A stretch of DNA of 64,000 bases from Candidatus Hydrogenedentota bacterium (GTDB lineage Bacteria; Hydrogenedentota; Hydrogenedentia; Hydrogenedentales; CAILVY01): the NCBI GenBank assembly GCA_029565395.1, contig JAKQOG010000188.1:1-64000 (forward strand). Direction: 5' to 3'. The position numbers were made by a program, and so were the translations under genes. The number at the start of each line of letters is the position of its first letter. Within the stretch, counting starts at the first letter, position 1. Below, one piece after another: positions 33,698-42,082 of this stretch. The notes under the pieces were generated by a model. The model searched no databases. It was not told the origin of the DNA and was given only the letters and a program-made list of their open reading frames with translations.

Positions 33698-35341
33698 TTA
33701 CTTCCCCCTTGATATAAACGCATTTGTTAAAGTGGTATCCAACCAACGAACACCACTTGAATTTATCCGATGTGGATAGACGCAAAGGAATGCTATATAG
33801 AATATAGGGTATTCTTTTATGAGAGAAGGAATTTCAGATCCCGTATTTTCACGAGCTTCTTTCATAAGTTCATTCCATTCTTTACTAGGTGGAAGGAAAA
33901 TACTGTCCGTAGTTCCTTCTTCAACATACCATAAATAGTAATCGCTTATAACATCGGGCGTGAATTTCTTGAACTGTACCCGCGTTATATCCGGCCACAG
34001 CATCTTCATCATTTGCTTCATATTTGTTCTTACAAAGAGGTGCATTAGTGACTCGATAGAGAAAGAACCATCTTGGAAATTGTGTCGTTTTTCTTGTTGA
34101 TTACGACACATCGTCTCTAAAAGCCATTCTTCCGGATTGCAGTATGGATCAGGCAAGAATTGATCTTTGACGGCCTGCGCGAGTTTAATGATGCTGGAGA
34201 AAAGATTGTGAAGCAGACTAGTGGACTTTAACGTTGCATCGGTTGCATTCATGTAGAAGTAAATTGAAAGAAACTGCGGAACAGCATATTCGCCCCACAA
34301 TTGAAGGTGTTTAAGGTGTTTTTCAACAAAGTCATGGATGTGGTCATCCATTGCTTCATGCGGCTCCCCACGATGTATGCGCCATAGCCCTAGAACAGCC
34401 AACAAACCTGATACGTGTGTTATACGAATGCGGTGAAAAGGGAAGTCTAAAACAGGGTTGCCTTCCACAAGACTCATTCGTTGCGGAATTTCCTCGCACA
34501 AGCGGCATAGAGCTTCATACATGGCGTCAAGACTAAGTTTAACCTCGCGAAACCAGTATTTTCTTGGCAGATTACATCTTTCAGAAAGCGACATAGCATA
34601 AGCGGCATAAAGGGTCCAAGCTTCAAGAATGGCTACGTGATTGTCGCACCGAGCAAAACTTGTGGAAGCAAGCGAAGTTAAAATTGCTGCACTGGTTAGA
34701 ATTCGCTGGCATTCTGCCTTTGAGACCTCACCTTTTTTATTCCCCACTTTTTTCCTCAGAGGTAGGATTTGTTCTAGCAGTACTGCTAGTTTTTCCTTAG
34801 GAAAACAACTATCACCAAGTTCGAGATAGAGTTCAAGAAGGGCCCGAGATTCGGCAAGCTCAGGTGGCCAAAGATCTGTTCCAAGTTCCATGAATGCCTT
34901 ATAGAGTTTGCCTTTCACTATAATACCGAGCCGTTGCTCTTTGGGAAATCTCCGGTTCTGTAACCCTTGGTTGTACTGTCGCACGGACGCAATGGCTTCC
35001 TCATCAAGTTCGCCATTGATAACGAGAAATGATCTGTGGTGCTTGCCTGGCTTGACAGCAGGATGCTCTATACCCTGCAAAACAAGTTCATCCATCTGAG
35101 GAAGGAGTTTTGTTCGCCATTCATCTTTCGACAATTTGGCCCCACCAATATTCTTAAGCTGATAGGCACAAGGGGTGCCATCTGGTTCGAGGGCAATGAT
35201 GTCTTTGCCCATTTCCATGGGGCAGTGTCGAGTTAAGTGGACGACGGTTTTGCCCTCATAGTTCAGCACATGACAAAAAGGAATTTGAAACTCCTTTTCC
35301 GTCGCGCTATCCAACCAGTTTTCGACAACTCTCGCTATCAC
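33698..35341 (-). CDS. Large protein with N-terminal PD-(D/E)XK nuclease signature, uncharacterised
   Basis: 547 residues. The first 65 residues match a restriction-endonuclease-like core: TEKEFQIPFCHVLNYEGKTV (Glu15/Glu17), MGKDIIALEPDGTPCAYQLK giving Asp47, Gln61 and Lys63 in a D-x13-QxK arrangement as in Mrr-type nucleases. The rest is long, mostly helical and without a motif I know (repeating Leu/Trp-rich helices, possibly a sensor). No signal peptide, no transmembrane helix. It overlaps the preceding 197-residue gene by 35 bases, so the pair is co-translated. A+T content is visibly higher than in flanking core genes. I infer a defence effector; no family name is claimed. Confidence 0.7.
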   Translation of the reverse strand: MIARVVENWLDSATEKEFQIPFCHVLNYEGKTVVHLTRHCPMEMGKDIIALEPDGTPCAYQLKNIGGAKLSKDEWRTKLLPQMDELVLQGIEHPAVKPGKHHRSFLVINGELDEEAIASVRQYNQGLQNRRFPKEQRLGIIVKGKLYKAFMELGTDLWPPELAESRALLELYLELGDSCFPKEKLAVLLEQILPLRKKVGNKKGEVSKAECQRILTSAAILTSLASTSFARCDNHVAILEAWTLYAAYAMSLSERCNLPRKYWFREVKLSLDAMYEALCRLCEEIPQRMSLVEGNPVLDFPFHRIRITHVSGLLAVLGLWRIHRGEPHEAMDDHIHDFVEKHLKHLQLWGEYAVPQFLSIYFYMNATDATLKSTSLLHNLFSSIIKLAQAVKDQFLPDPYCNPEEWLLETMCRNQQEKRHNFQDGSFSIESLMHLFVRTNMKQMMKMLWPDITRVQFKKFTPDVISDYYLWYVEEGTTDSIFLPPSKEWNELMKEARENTGSEIPSLIKEYPIFYIAFLCVYPHRINSSGVRWLDTTLTNAFISRGK

Positions 35342-35900
35342 GCCACTGTTCCCTCTTTTCGGAAATTATTGATTTAAGTTCTTTACGCAACTCTGGAGTT
35401 CTTTCAATTTGCTCGAGAATCGATCTAATCGCTTTGTTTGCGATATCATCTCCAACCATGACAGGCCATTCTGGTTGCCCATATACATCAAAAGATATTT
35501 CAATCTTTCGGAGTAGGGTAAAAAATTTTTCAGGGGTTGGTTTCCCTTCCATGTCCACACGATTCCCTGTCTGCTTAGTAATTGATTCAATTGTCGCAAA
35601 CATGTGTCGTGCCATTGATGAGCCCATTTCTCTGCCAGCAGCTGCAACACGTTGGATTACATCATTCCAAGTAAAGTGTTCGTAATCATCTTCCGCCAAA
35701 TCATTTAAATCACTTGCTGCCGAGTGACGTTGGAATGTGATCTCGTCCTGTGAACCATCCTCTCTCGTTATTTTCCCTCGATTACCTTCATGCATTGGAG
35801 CGGATTGTATGCTAAAAAGGAGTGATTCTCGCCCAGATGCAAATACCCTAGTTAAAATTCTGCTTAGCTCATTCTTAGCTTTTGGATAATCTGGAAGCAT
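35307..35900 (-). CDS. Uncharacterised 197-residue partner of the nuclease-like protein
   Basis: Soluble protein starting MLPDYPKAKNELSRILTRVF. It contains a predicted strand-rich part (SLLFSIQSAPMHEGNRGKIT, then DGSQDEITFQRHSAASDL) and a helical C-terminus ending in KREQWRDSESCRKLVG. No known domain is recognised. A Lys/Arg/Glu-rich composition and the 35-base overlap with the 547-residue nuclease-like gene suggest a dedicated partner such as a sensor, regulator or immunity factor. It is first in the two-gene unit. A possible promoter lies upstream (TTGACT and CATAGT, 36080-36108, minus strand). Confidence 0.65.
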   Translation of the reverse strand: MLPDYPKAKNELSRILTRVFASGRESLLFSIQSAPMHEGNRGKITREDGSQDEITFQRHSAASDLNDLAEDDYEHFTWNDVIQRVAAAGREMGSSMARHMFATIESITKQTGNRVDMEGKPTPEKFFTLLRKIEISFDVYGQPEWPVMVGDDIANKAIRSILEQIERTPELRKELKSIISEKREQWRDSESCRKLVG

Positions 35901-36531
35901 AATAATTCATCTCTAATTTAACCCCAATGCCCTGGAAGCTGCTACCTTTAAATCGCCGTAGAAGACAGGCTTGAGGTTTCGGTCTTTCAATACACCACAC
36001 ATGTTTACCATTCATTTGACTACCAGCAGTCAGGCCCGCTGACATTTAACGTACTACGTATATAAAGCAACAGGTCATAACTATGACAAACTCTTAACAC
36101 TGAGTCAAACACGTGAATAAACTGGGATAGTCATTATACGGTATTTCAAATTTCTTCTGATGGCAAAGAGAATGTTTGCCCAGTTGAGCCCTGTTTGAGG
36201 AAAACGACATGGCCTTGTTCTGCCCCAAGACCCAGACGATACAACATCTACATCGGGAACCAATTGTCAAGTCTTCTCACCTTCCCTTGTCTAGAGTCAC
36301 GCCCTCATCAAGGTTGCTGAACAACTTCGGTACCTGTTTTGCCAAGATTATTGGTGACCTGTCCCGGATTTATGTACCAACCTGAATGAGAGGATTTGGC
36401 TTGGTTTCGGGTTGTGGACCTGGGTTGCTGGCATTGCCGTAATGATGGCGGGACTCTGCCATATGGAAAACGATGGACAACCATAATATAATCTCTTTTT
36501 GTTTTAGTGGACACATGGGAAAAATCTGAAG
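35901..36531. other. Long intergenic space between two divergent modules
   Basis: About 630 bases without a convincing gene, A+T-rich. It separates the two divergent nuclease modules. Promoter-like pairs are seen on both strands: TTGACT (36103-36108) and CATAGT (36080-36085) with 17 bases between on the minus strand, and TGGAAA with TATAAT on the plus strand. No inverted terminal repeats, att-like duplication or transposase remnant was recognised. Short open frames here look random. Confidence 0.55.
36464..36492 (+). promoter_or_regulatory. Candidate promoter of the Mrr/ATPase-nuclease module
   Basis: TGGAAA (36464-36469), 17-base spacer and a perfect TATAAT (36487-36492), about 40 bases before the ATG at 36532. 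Confidence 0.5.
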
Positions 36532-37221
36532 ATGGCAAAGCGGAAGACTTCGATCCTGGATGATTTGCAGAACTTCTTCGTGGCGGTACCGTGGTGTGTC
36601 GGACCTATTGTCGCGCTGGTCGGCTGTGGTTTCCTGCGGTTCTTGATGCCGGTAGTGTTCCAATCCGCCCTCCCTGCGGAGACTAGTCCGATCTCAGTGA
36701 CCATGAACAATACCTTTGATCAAATACTAGGACCTTTTCCGGTCAAGCCTGCCCCCTTGGGAGAGGTCATAGTGCTGTTCGTATGGCTCGTGAGCCTCGT
36801 CCAGAAGGTGAATCAGCGAAGCCTACTAAACAGGCCCCACGAACCCGAAGATATGAAAGTACTCACTTGGCGCGAGTTCGAGTTGCTGGTTGGCGAGAAC
36901 TACAGACAACGTGGCTTTATTGTTGAAAAACGAGATGGGGCATCTCCTGACGGCGACATTGACGTTGTGCTCAGGAAACGCTGCAGAACAGTACTTTTCC
37001 AGTGCAAACACTATTCGGCTATCAAAGTAGACATTCGTCCGGTTCGAACACTCCTTGGCGTTTTGGATCATGATTGGGCCAACGGAGGGATTCTTGTAGC
37101 TAGAGAACAATTCTCGACGTTCGTGAATGATTTTGCGGAGAAGAACGGAATCGGACTTGTGGATGGCAAGGGCCTCATTGGGATGGTTCGTTTAATAAAA
37201 GGAGAGGCTGTGGGTATATGA
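36532..37221 (+). CDS. Membrane-anchored Mrr-like restriction endonuclease
   Basis: 229 residues. Two hydrophobic helices near 15-43 and 76-92 anchor the N-terminus. The Mrr-type catalytic domain follows: LTWREFELLVGENYRQRGFI with Glu116, then SPDGDIDVVLRKRC with Asp142/Asp144, and LFQCKHY with Gln157 and Lys159, a complete D-x-QxK site. Next come VRTLLGVLDHDWANGGILVA and LVDGKGLIGMV, the usual Mrr_cat ending. Related membrane-anchored nucleases occur in many defence islands. The stop overlaps the following ATPase gene by 4 bases, so the two form one unit. It is intact, with no frame disruption, unlike the genes to its left. Confidence 0.85.
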   Translation: MAKRKTSILDDLQNFFVAVPWCVGPIVALVGCGFLRFLMPVVFQSALPAETSPISVTMNNTFDQILGPFPVKPAPLGEVIVLFVWLVSLVQKVNQRSLLNRPHEPEDMKVLTWREFELLVGENYRQRGFIVEKRDGASPDGDIDVVLRKRCRTVLFQCKHYSAIKVDIRPVRTLLGVLDHDWANGGILVAREQFSTFVNDFAEKNGIGLVDGKGLIGMVRLIKGEAVGI

Positions 37222-38720
37222 GTCTAGAAACATCGCATGGAAACCCCTTCGACTATACGAATCCGGTACTGAGTCTCGCGTCTTATATAGGGCGTGCCGA
37301 CATCCAAGGACGCATGCAGTCATGGCATCATCCAGGCACTAGAATTTCCGTCTCCGGCCCTAGGAGGATGGGGACTACATCTACACTCAACGTTTTCCTA
37401 GAAGAAGCCAAGAGACTTGGCAGGAAGACAGTATACATTGACCTGCGCTCGCTTTCGAAACCCATAACAGCAACCGGCGTTTGGTCATCCCTCCTCTTAG
37501 AACTAGGGTATGAGACTGACGGTAATATTAAGGCACTCTATGAGACGATCCGATCCGCTGATGCTGTGATCCCACCACTCGCACTCGCCATCGACGAATT
37601 TGACCTTGTCCAGAGCACGGAAGCTCATTCCCTTCTTACCCGTCTCACAGGTATACTCCCATCGATCATCGAGGCTTCTCACTTAATGAACAACAACGCG
37701 AATATCGAACATTCTTTGACCGTCTTAATAGGCTCACGCCAATCTCTATTTGATATTGAACGGGCAACTCAGTGTATCGACTCCCCGTGGTATCAGATGT
37801 ACCAAACCTTGAATCTCAGGCCTATAGGCAAGAAGGACGCCATGCGGCTGGTCCTTGAACCAAGCACTTCCGCAGGGACCCCACTTGATGACGAGAGTTC
37901 CTGGCTTATCAAATTTGCCGGAACGTGGCCTTTCTTCCTCAAACTTGCATGTCATCACGCGTTCCAATACAAGCATGATTCGGCCATGAAACGATTGAAT
38001 ATGCGTTCGCGTAGGGCAGTGGAGGAAAGCGTGTGGGAAGAGGCGTTGCCGCACCTTGATACATACTGGGGGTTCTTGACCTCGCGGCAACGGGACATCT
38101 TGATAAACCTAGATATGTGGTCCCGAAGTATGGCAGAAAGTCAGATCGACCCTGATACAACAAAATTGAGTAGGGATGGAATTGTGAGGACAGTAGGGGA
38201 TAGGGTAAACTATACTTGTGATCTTTTCAGCACGTACTTCAGTAAAAAGCATGATGACGAGCCATTGTTGGGTCACGCGATGTCCACTGCGGATTCGGCT
38301 TTGATCTCGATAGCCGAGACGCTTTCTCGACTCGGGATATGCGCGTCAGAATTGTCACAATGGGACGATTCCACGGAGAAGAATATCCAAGAGATATCTT
38401 ACGTAGTTCTGCGAAGTCAATATCAGCGGGTTTCACGCGAACGCCATGCAGGGGAAGGTCCTCGCCGGGACTATAGATGCGATCTTCGCGTTGATGATGT
38501 CGATGTATTGGTAGAGATCAAACGCGTAAGAAGCCTGGATCATGTTCCAAAAATCCAAGTAGAGATCAACGACGATCTCGCTGGATACCGAAGCCAGAAA
38601 CCCAACCAGAGGATAGTATTTCTTATATGGGATCGTCAGAGATACATAGCTGACAGGGAGTACTTCCGAGACACATATGAAACCAAAGACAAAAACGTCA
38701 GGATTGTCTTCGCGCCGTGA
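37218..38720 (+). CDS. STAND/AAA-like ATPase fused to a C-terminal PD-(D/E)XK nuclease, Walker A lysine missing
   Basis: 500 residues. N-terminal P-loop domain: SVSGPRRMGTTSTL at about 44-57 corresponds to GxRRxGKTSLL, but the invariant lysine is Thr53 (codon ACT). Walker B is intact as ALAIDEFD with Asp126-Glu127. LIGSRQSLFDIERA follows, as in STAND proteins, then a winged-helix-like middle part. The C-terminus (about 415-490) has DYRCDLRVDDVDVLVEIKRV with Asp, Glu and Lys of an ExK nuclease site, and an IWDRQRY strand, resembling the DpnII/MboI-like nuclease domain seen at the end of several defence proteins. It is co-translated with the Mrr-like gene. I infer a sensor-effector of a defence system; the altered P-loop argues for nucleotide binding without normal hydrolysis. 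Confidence 0.75.
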   Translation: MSLETSHGNPFDYTNPVLSLASYIGRADIQGRMQSWHHPGTRISVSGPRRMGTTSTLNVFLEEAKRLGRKTVYIDLRSLSKPITATGVWSSLLLELGYETDGNIKALYETIRSADAVIPPLALAIDEFDLVQSTEAHSLLTRLTGILPSIIEASHLMNNNANIEHSLTVLIGSRQSLFDIERATQCIDSPWYQMYQTLNLRPIGKKDAMRLVLEPSTSAGTPLDDESSWLIKFAGTWPFFLKLACHHAFQYKHDSAMKRLNMRSRRAVEESVWEEALPHLDTYWGFLTSRQRDILINLDMWSRSMAESQIDPDTTKLSRDGIVRTVGDRVNYTCDLFSTYFSKKHDDEPLLGHAMSTADSALISIAETLSRLGICASELSQWDDSTEKNIQEISYVVLRSQYQRVSRERHAGEGPRRDYRCDLRVDDVDVLVEIKRVRSLDHVPKIQVEINDDLAGYRSQKPNQRIVFLIWDRQRYIADREYFRDTYETKDKNVRIVFAP

Positions 38721-38968
38721 CTCGGAACACCTAATGTGTTCAAGTGGATTATTCAGGACGAAATCCTTAATTTGATATTTTCCGTTAACCATATCCAGAC
38801 AATGCTCAAGATTCTTAAGAAGGCGTTGGATGAAAGGTCCAGAAAACAGGGGCCATCCATATTGCATTTACGGCCAATCCTGACGCACACTGTAACCTGT
38901 CTATTTAATGTTGCTTTAGTGAATGGTCGCCTATGCGCTGCTTTAAGAGGGCAGCTTGGGAGTATTCC

Positions 38969-40513
38969 GTGAGAAAACGTATTGTTCTATTAATTATTGG
39001 CCTGGTTTTTATTGCTGGGTTTGCGGTTGCGCAAGTGCCAGAGCCATCTGGCGGGGCGCCGGTGAAGATTTATCCGTTGCCGCAGGGGGAGGAGGCCGCT
39101 CCGATCTCGATCACGGCGAATGGTCAGGCGTTGCCGGTTTCGTTGTGTTACGTGTCCGCGTATCCGTATAACCGGCGGTGGCCGGGGCATCAGCGCACGA
39201 AAGACCAGCGCGAGGAGGCCTATTTTGCGCGTTTGGCGGGAACGGGGCCCATTGTTTTCCAATACAAACCCGCACGGCCTTTTTCCGCGTGTGTTATCCG
39301 TCCGCTGTCGGCGAAGGTAACGCCGGAGGTGAAGGACGGCGTGATCACGTTCACGCTGCCGCATCCCGGCGGATACACCGTCGAGTTGGACGGTACCCAC
39401 AACGCGTTGCATCTCTTTGTTGATCCGCCCATGGACTACACCGTATCGCCTAATGCGAAAGGGGTGCATTACTTCGGGCCGGGCGTCCACCACGTTGGCA
39501 TCCTTAATCTGAAGGACGATGAGACGGTGTATATTGACGAGGGGGCGGTTGTCTACGGCAGCATTCACGTGGATAAGGTCCAGCGCATCAGGATTCTCGG
39601 CCGCGGCATTCTCGACAACAGCGAAAACGTCGAGGAGATTCTCTTCAAAGTCGAAAACCTCGGAGACGGCACGGTCGACGTGGGCAACAGCCGCCGCGAT
39701 CACACGATTCACCTCGTGGATTCCAGCGACATCGAGATCGAGGGCATTACCATCCGCGATTCGCTCGTCTACAACATCGCCGGCTTCGGATGCAGCAACA
39801 CCACGATCAAAAACATTAAGACCATCGGATGCTGGCGCTACAACTCCGACGGAATCGATCTCCATAACTGCCGCAACGCGCACGTGTCCGGCTGTTTCGT
39901 GCGCACGTACGATGACTCGCTGTGCGCGAAGGGCCACACTGGCTATCGTTTCGACACCTGCGAAGACATCCTCTTTGAAAACTGCGTCATTTGGAACGAT
40001 TGGGGCAAGGGGCTGGAAATCGGCGCTGAAACACGCGCCGAGCATCTGCGCCGGATCGTCTTCCGCAACTGCGACATCATCCACCTCACCGGCCCCGCCA
40101 TCGACATCATGAACGTCGACTACGGCAGGGTACATGACGTCACCTTTGAAGACATCCGCGTCGAGTACGATCCTGTCATCCAGCGGCCCACCCTGCAGAA
40201 GGATGACGAGACCCCGTTTATCGCGGATCCCAACAGCACCTACATGCCCCCCGCGATCTGTTTCGACATCGTAAAACACGCGGAATACTCGGGTGGACTT
40301 GACCGCCGCGGCTACATCTACGACATCACACTGCGCAACATCCGCATCCACGCCGACCGCATGCCGCCGTCCTCCTTTAAAGGCTACGACGATGAGCACG
40401 CCGTCTACAATGTCACGGTGGATGGTCTATTCCTCAACGACAAGCGGATTACCACACCGGAAGAGGCGAAGTTCCATATCGGAGAACACGTCCGCAACAT
40501 TAAAATCCAATAA
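38969..40513 (+). CDS. Glycoside hydrolase family 28 (polygalacturonase-like), secreted
   Basis: 514 residues from GTG 38969, chosen because GGGAG lies 8 bases upstream and a signal peptide (VRKRIVLLIIGLVFIAGFAV) begins there; the ATG at 38933 lacks both. An N-terminal beta-sandwich of about 130 residues is followed by a right-handed beta-helix with repeated strands (VDKVQRIRILGRGIL, IRDSLVYNIAGFGCSNTTIK). The GH28 active-site blocks are NSDGIDLHNCRNAHVSG and RTYDDSLCAKG, equivalent to NTDG and DDC. Expected to hydrolyse galacturonan or a similar polymer, or the epimeric dextran-like substrates of GH49 relatives. It is the first gene after the accessory island. Confidence 0.88.
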   Translation: MRKRIVLLIIGLVFIAGFAVAQVPEPSGGAPVKIYPLPQGEEAAPISITANGQALPVSLCYVSAYPYNRRWPGHQRTKDQREEAYFARLAGTGPIVFQYKPARPFSACVIRPLSAKVTPEVKDGVITFTLPHPGGYTVELDGTHNALHLFVDPPMDYTVSPNAKGVHYFGPGVHHVGILNLKDDETVYIDEGAVVYGSIHVDKVQRIRILGRGILDNSENVEEILFKVENLGDGTVDVGNSRRDHTIHLVDSSDIEIEGITIRDSLVYNIAGFGCSNTTIKNIKTIGCWRYNSDGIDLHNCRNAHVSGCFVRTYDDSLCAKGHTGYRFDTCEDILFENCVIWNDWGKGLEIGAETRAEHLRRIVFRNCDIIHLTGPAIDIMNVDYGRVHDVTFEDIRVEYDPVIQRPTLQKDDETPFIADPNSTYMPPAICFDIVKHAEYSGGLDRRGYIYDITLRNIRIHADRMPPSSFKGYDDEHAVYNVTVDGLFLNDKRITTPEEAKFHIGEHVRNIKIQ

Positions 40514-40938
40514 ACGAATACATCCTCAACGCGGACCGATCACGCTATAGGCGCCGATATCCTTTTTCTGGCCGGAAATATTAAGAGAGGCCAATATAGG
40601 TCCCTGTTTCCTATTGGGATACTTAGTCAACTGGAAGGGGGTGCAAGCGGCCAAGCAGGACTGTCGATCTATCATGAGGTGATCGTGCTGCCTTTAGAGC
40701 CTTCTGCGTCCTGCCGCCATAGTATATGCCTGACTTCTTATCAATTCGGACATTGGGGTTCAGTGATATCTAAGGCGAAATACGACCCGGTGGCTGCCGT
40801 CCTCCTCTTTCTTATGGTTTGACAGCATAGGGCAACCGCCGTATGATGACCCTATTGAGTGTTTCAAATTTGAACCGCCATCTGCGCGCTTCTCAACCGC
40901 CATTGACGGTGTTCCAGCAACAACAAGGAGAAGACAAG
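40514..40938. other. Intergenic region with a possible decayed coding fragment
   Basis: On the minus strand, from about 40670 down to 40532, an open frame encodes a 45-residue tail containing TPFQLTKYPNRKQGPILASL and then NISGQKKDIGAYSVIGPR with a stop. It reads like the C-terminus of a secreted beta-helix or lyase-type protein (DIGAY ending), but it has no start and no upstream continuation. I regard it as a likely remnant. The right part of the interval carries the promoter of the AttH-like gene. Confidence 0.35.
40819..40847 (+). promoter_or_regulatory. Near-consensus sigma-70 promoter
   Basis: TTGACA (40819-40824), exactly 17 bases, TATGAT (40842-40847). The start point near 40854 lies downstream of the first in-frame ATG (40843) and supports the ATG at 40939 as start of the next gene. 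Confidence 0.8.
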
Positions 40939-42033
40939 ATGAAAGCCAGAAAAGAGACTGTTCTCGAATTTTTGATGACATTCCCCATTATGGCCGCTAG
41001 TCTCTGTGGGTGTCCCAAACCCGCCTATGATCCGCCCTCCGCATCGCTTGCTTTTCCCGCTGACCACGGTTTCCATTACAACAAAACGGAATGGGTATAT
41101 TTCAGTGGATTCGTGCAAACCGATGTTGGAAAAGAACTCGGCTTCATGTTCACCATATTCCAAATAGAATCTGTAGGTAACGTGAATGGAGGGTTCATCT
41201 ATCCGTGTCTATTGATAATTTGCGACCCTGAAAATTCAACGTACCACTGGTGCTCAACCTTCGGTTTCAATGGATCTGCCGGCGCCGTGGATGGCCTCCC
41301 TCGGATTAACGCCAAAGATGCCCAGTTTGCCTGCCTGCCGTCCGGCGATTTCAACATACAGGCGGATATGGACATCTTGTCTTTGAATCTGAACTTTACG
41401 CCAAACGAGGATGTCCTGCTTCATGGTGAAGATGGCATCATCCCGATGGGGGACGGCATGGACTCCGGCTATTACTCATTCACAAACCTGTCCACGAACG
41501 GAACCCTCGCGATAAACGGCACGGACTACACCGTAACCGAAGGGCGGGCATGGATGGACCATCAATGGGGAAACTGGGCCGACAACGGAAGAATATGGGA
41601 TTGGTTCTCCATGAGGTTTGATAACGGTGGCGCACTGATGCTCTTCCAGTTTCGTGACGGTAATGGCAATGTCGTTCGTGGAAACTGGACGTACAGAGAC
41701 GGTGACGGTGAAGTCCGCTACGGTACGGACTTCTCCATCAATGCACATCGCATGTACAATGACAAGGATTCATCAGGAAGCTTCCCTGTGGACTGGACGA
41801 TTACTATCCCCAGTCTTAACGCCGAGTTTGAAGTCAAACCGTTGTTTGATGCACAGAACGTATACTCATTATGGGAAGGCGCATGTACTGTGGAAGGCGC
41901 GGCAGGGGATTCCGTACTTTCCGGCAAGGCCTTTGTGGAACTGACCGGATACGGAAACAAGGATGGTTTCGACAGTTACTTTGCCCTACTGCGGCTTTTG
42001 CTGAAGAACTGGTATGCGCGCGTCCGAAACTGA
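40939..42033 (+). CDS. AttH/CrtC lipocalin-like lipoprotein
   Basis: 364 residues from the ATG at 40939, preceded by AAGGAG. Signal peptide with lipobox LCGC. The body has the two-domain lipocalin-like fold of the AttH/hydroxyneurosporene-synthase family: FPADHGFHYNKTEWVYFSGF (usual form HxxxxEWWYxxG), GFMFTIFQIES, then GRAWMDHQWGNW with the conserved Asp-His-Gln-Trp-Gly block, and IWDWFSMRFDNGGALMLFQF. Such proteins act as hydratases or bind lipids. In the first block the second Trp is Val, and GHL is GFV. It is transcribed alone from a very good promoter. Confidence 0.85.
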   Translation: MKARKETVLEFLMTFPIMAASLCGCPKPAYDPPSASLAFPADHGFHYNKTEWVYFSGFVQTDVGKELGFMFTIFQIESVGNVNGGFIYPCLLIICDPENSTYHWCSTFGFNGSAGAVDGLPRINAKDAQFACLPSGDFNIQADMDILSLNLNFTPNEDVLLHGEDGIIPMGDGMDSGYYSFTNLSTNGTLAINGTDYTVTEGRAWMDHQWGNWADNGRIWDWFSMRFDNGGALMLFQFRDGNGNVVRGNWTYRDGDGEVRYGTDFSINAHRMYNDKDSSGSFPVDWTITIPSLNAEFEVKPLFDAQNVYSLWEGACTVEGAAGDSVLSGKAFVELTGYGNKDGFDSYFALLRLLLKNWYARVRN

Positions 42034-42082
42034 CCCTCATGACGCCAGATTTTCGCAGAAATATGATAATTTACCCGCCCTG

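Noticed and set aside
35901-36531. Insertion sequence or att duplication between the two nuclease modules
   Set aside because: No transposase fragment, terminal inverted repeat or direct duplication could be recognised by eye.
38433-38867. 144-codon minus-strand frame near the end of the ATPase-nuclease gene
   Set aside because: Mostly antisense to the C-terminal nuclease domain, no recognisable motif or ribosome binding site.
38990-40399. 469-codon open frame on the minus strand
   Set aside because: Antisense to the GH28 beta-helix gene; Asp/Val/Ala-rich low-complexity reading, no ribosome binding site, no motif.
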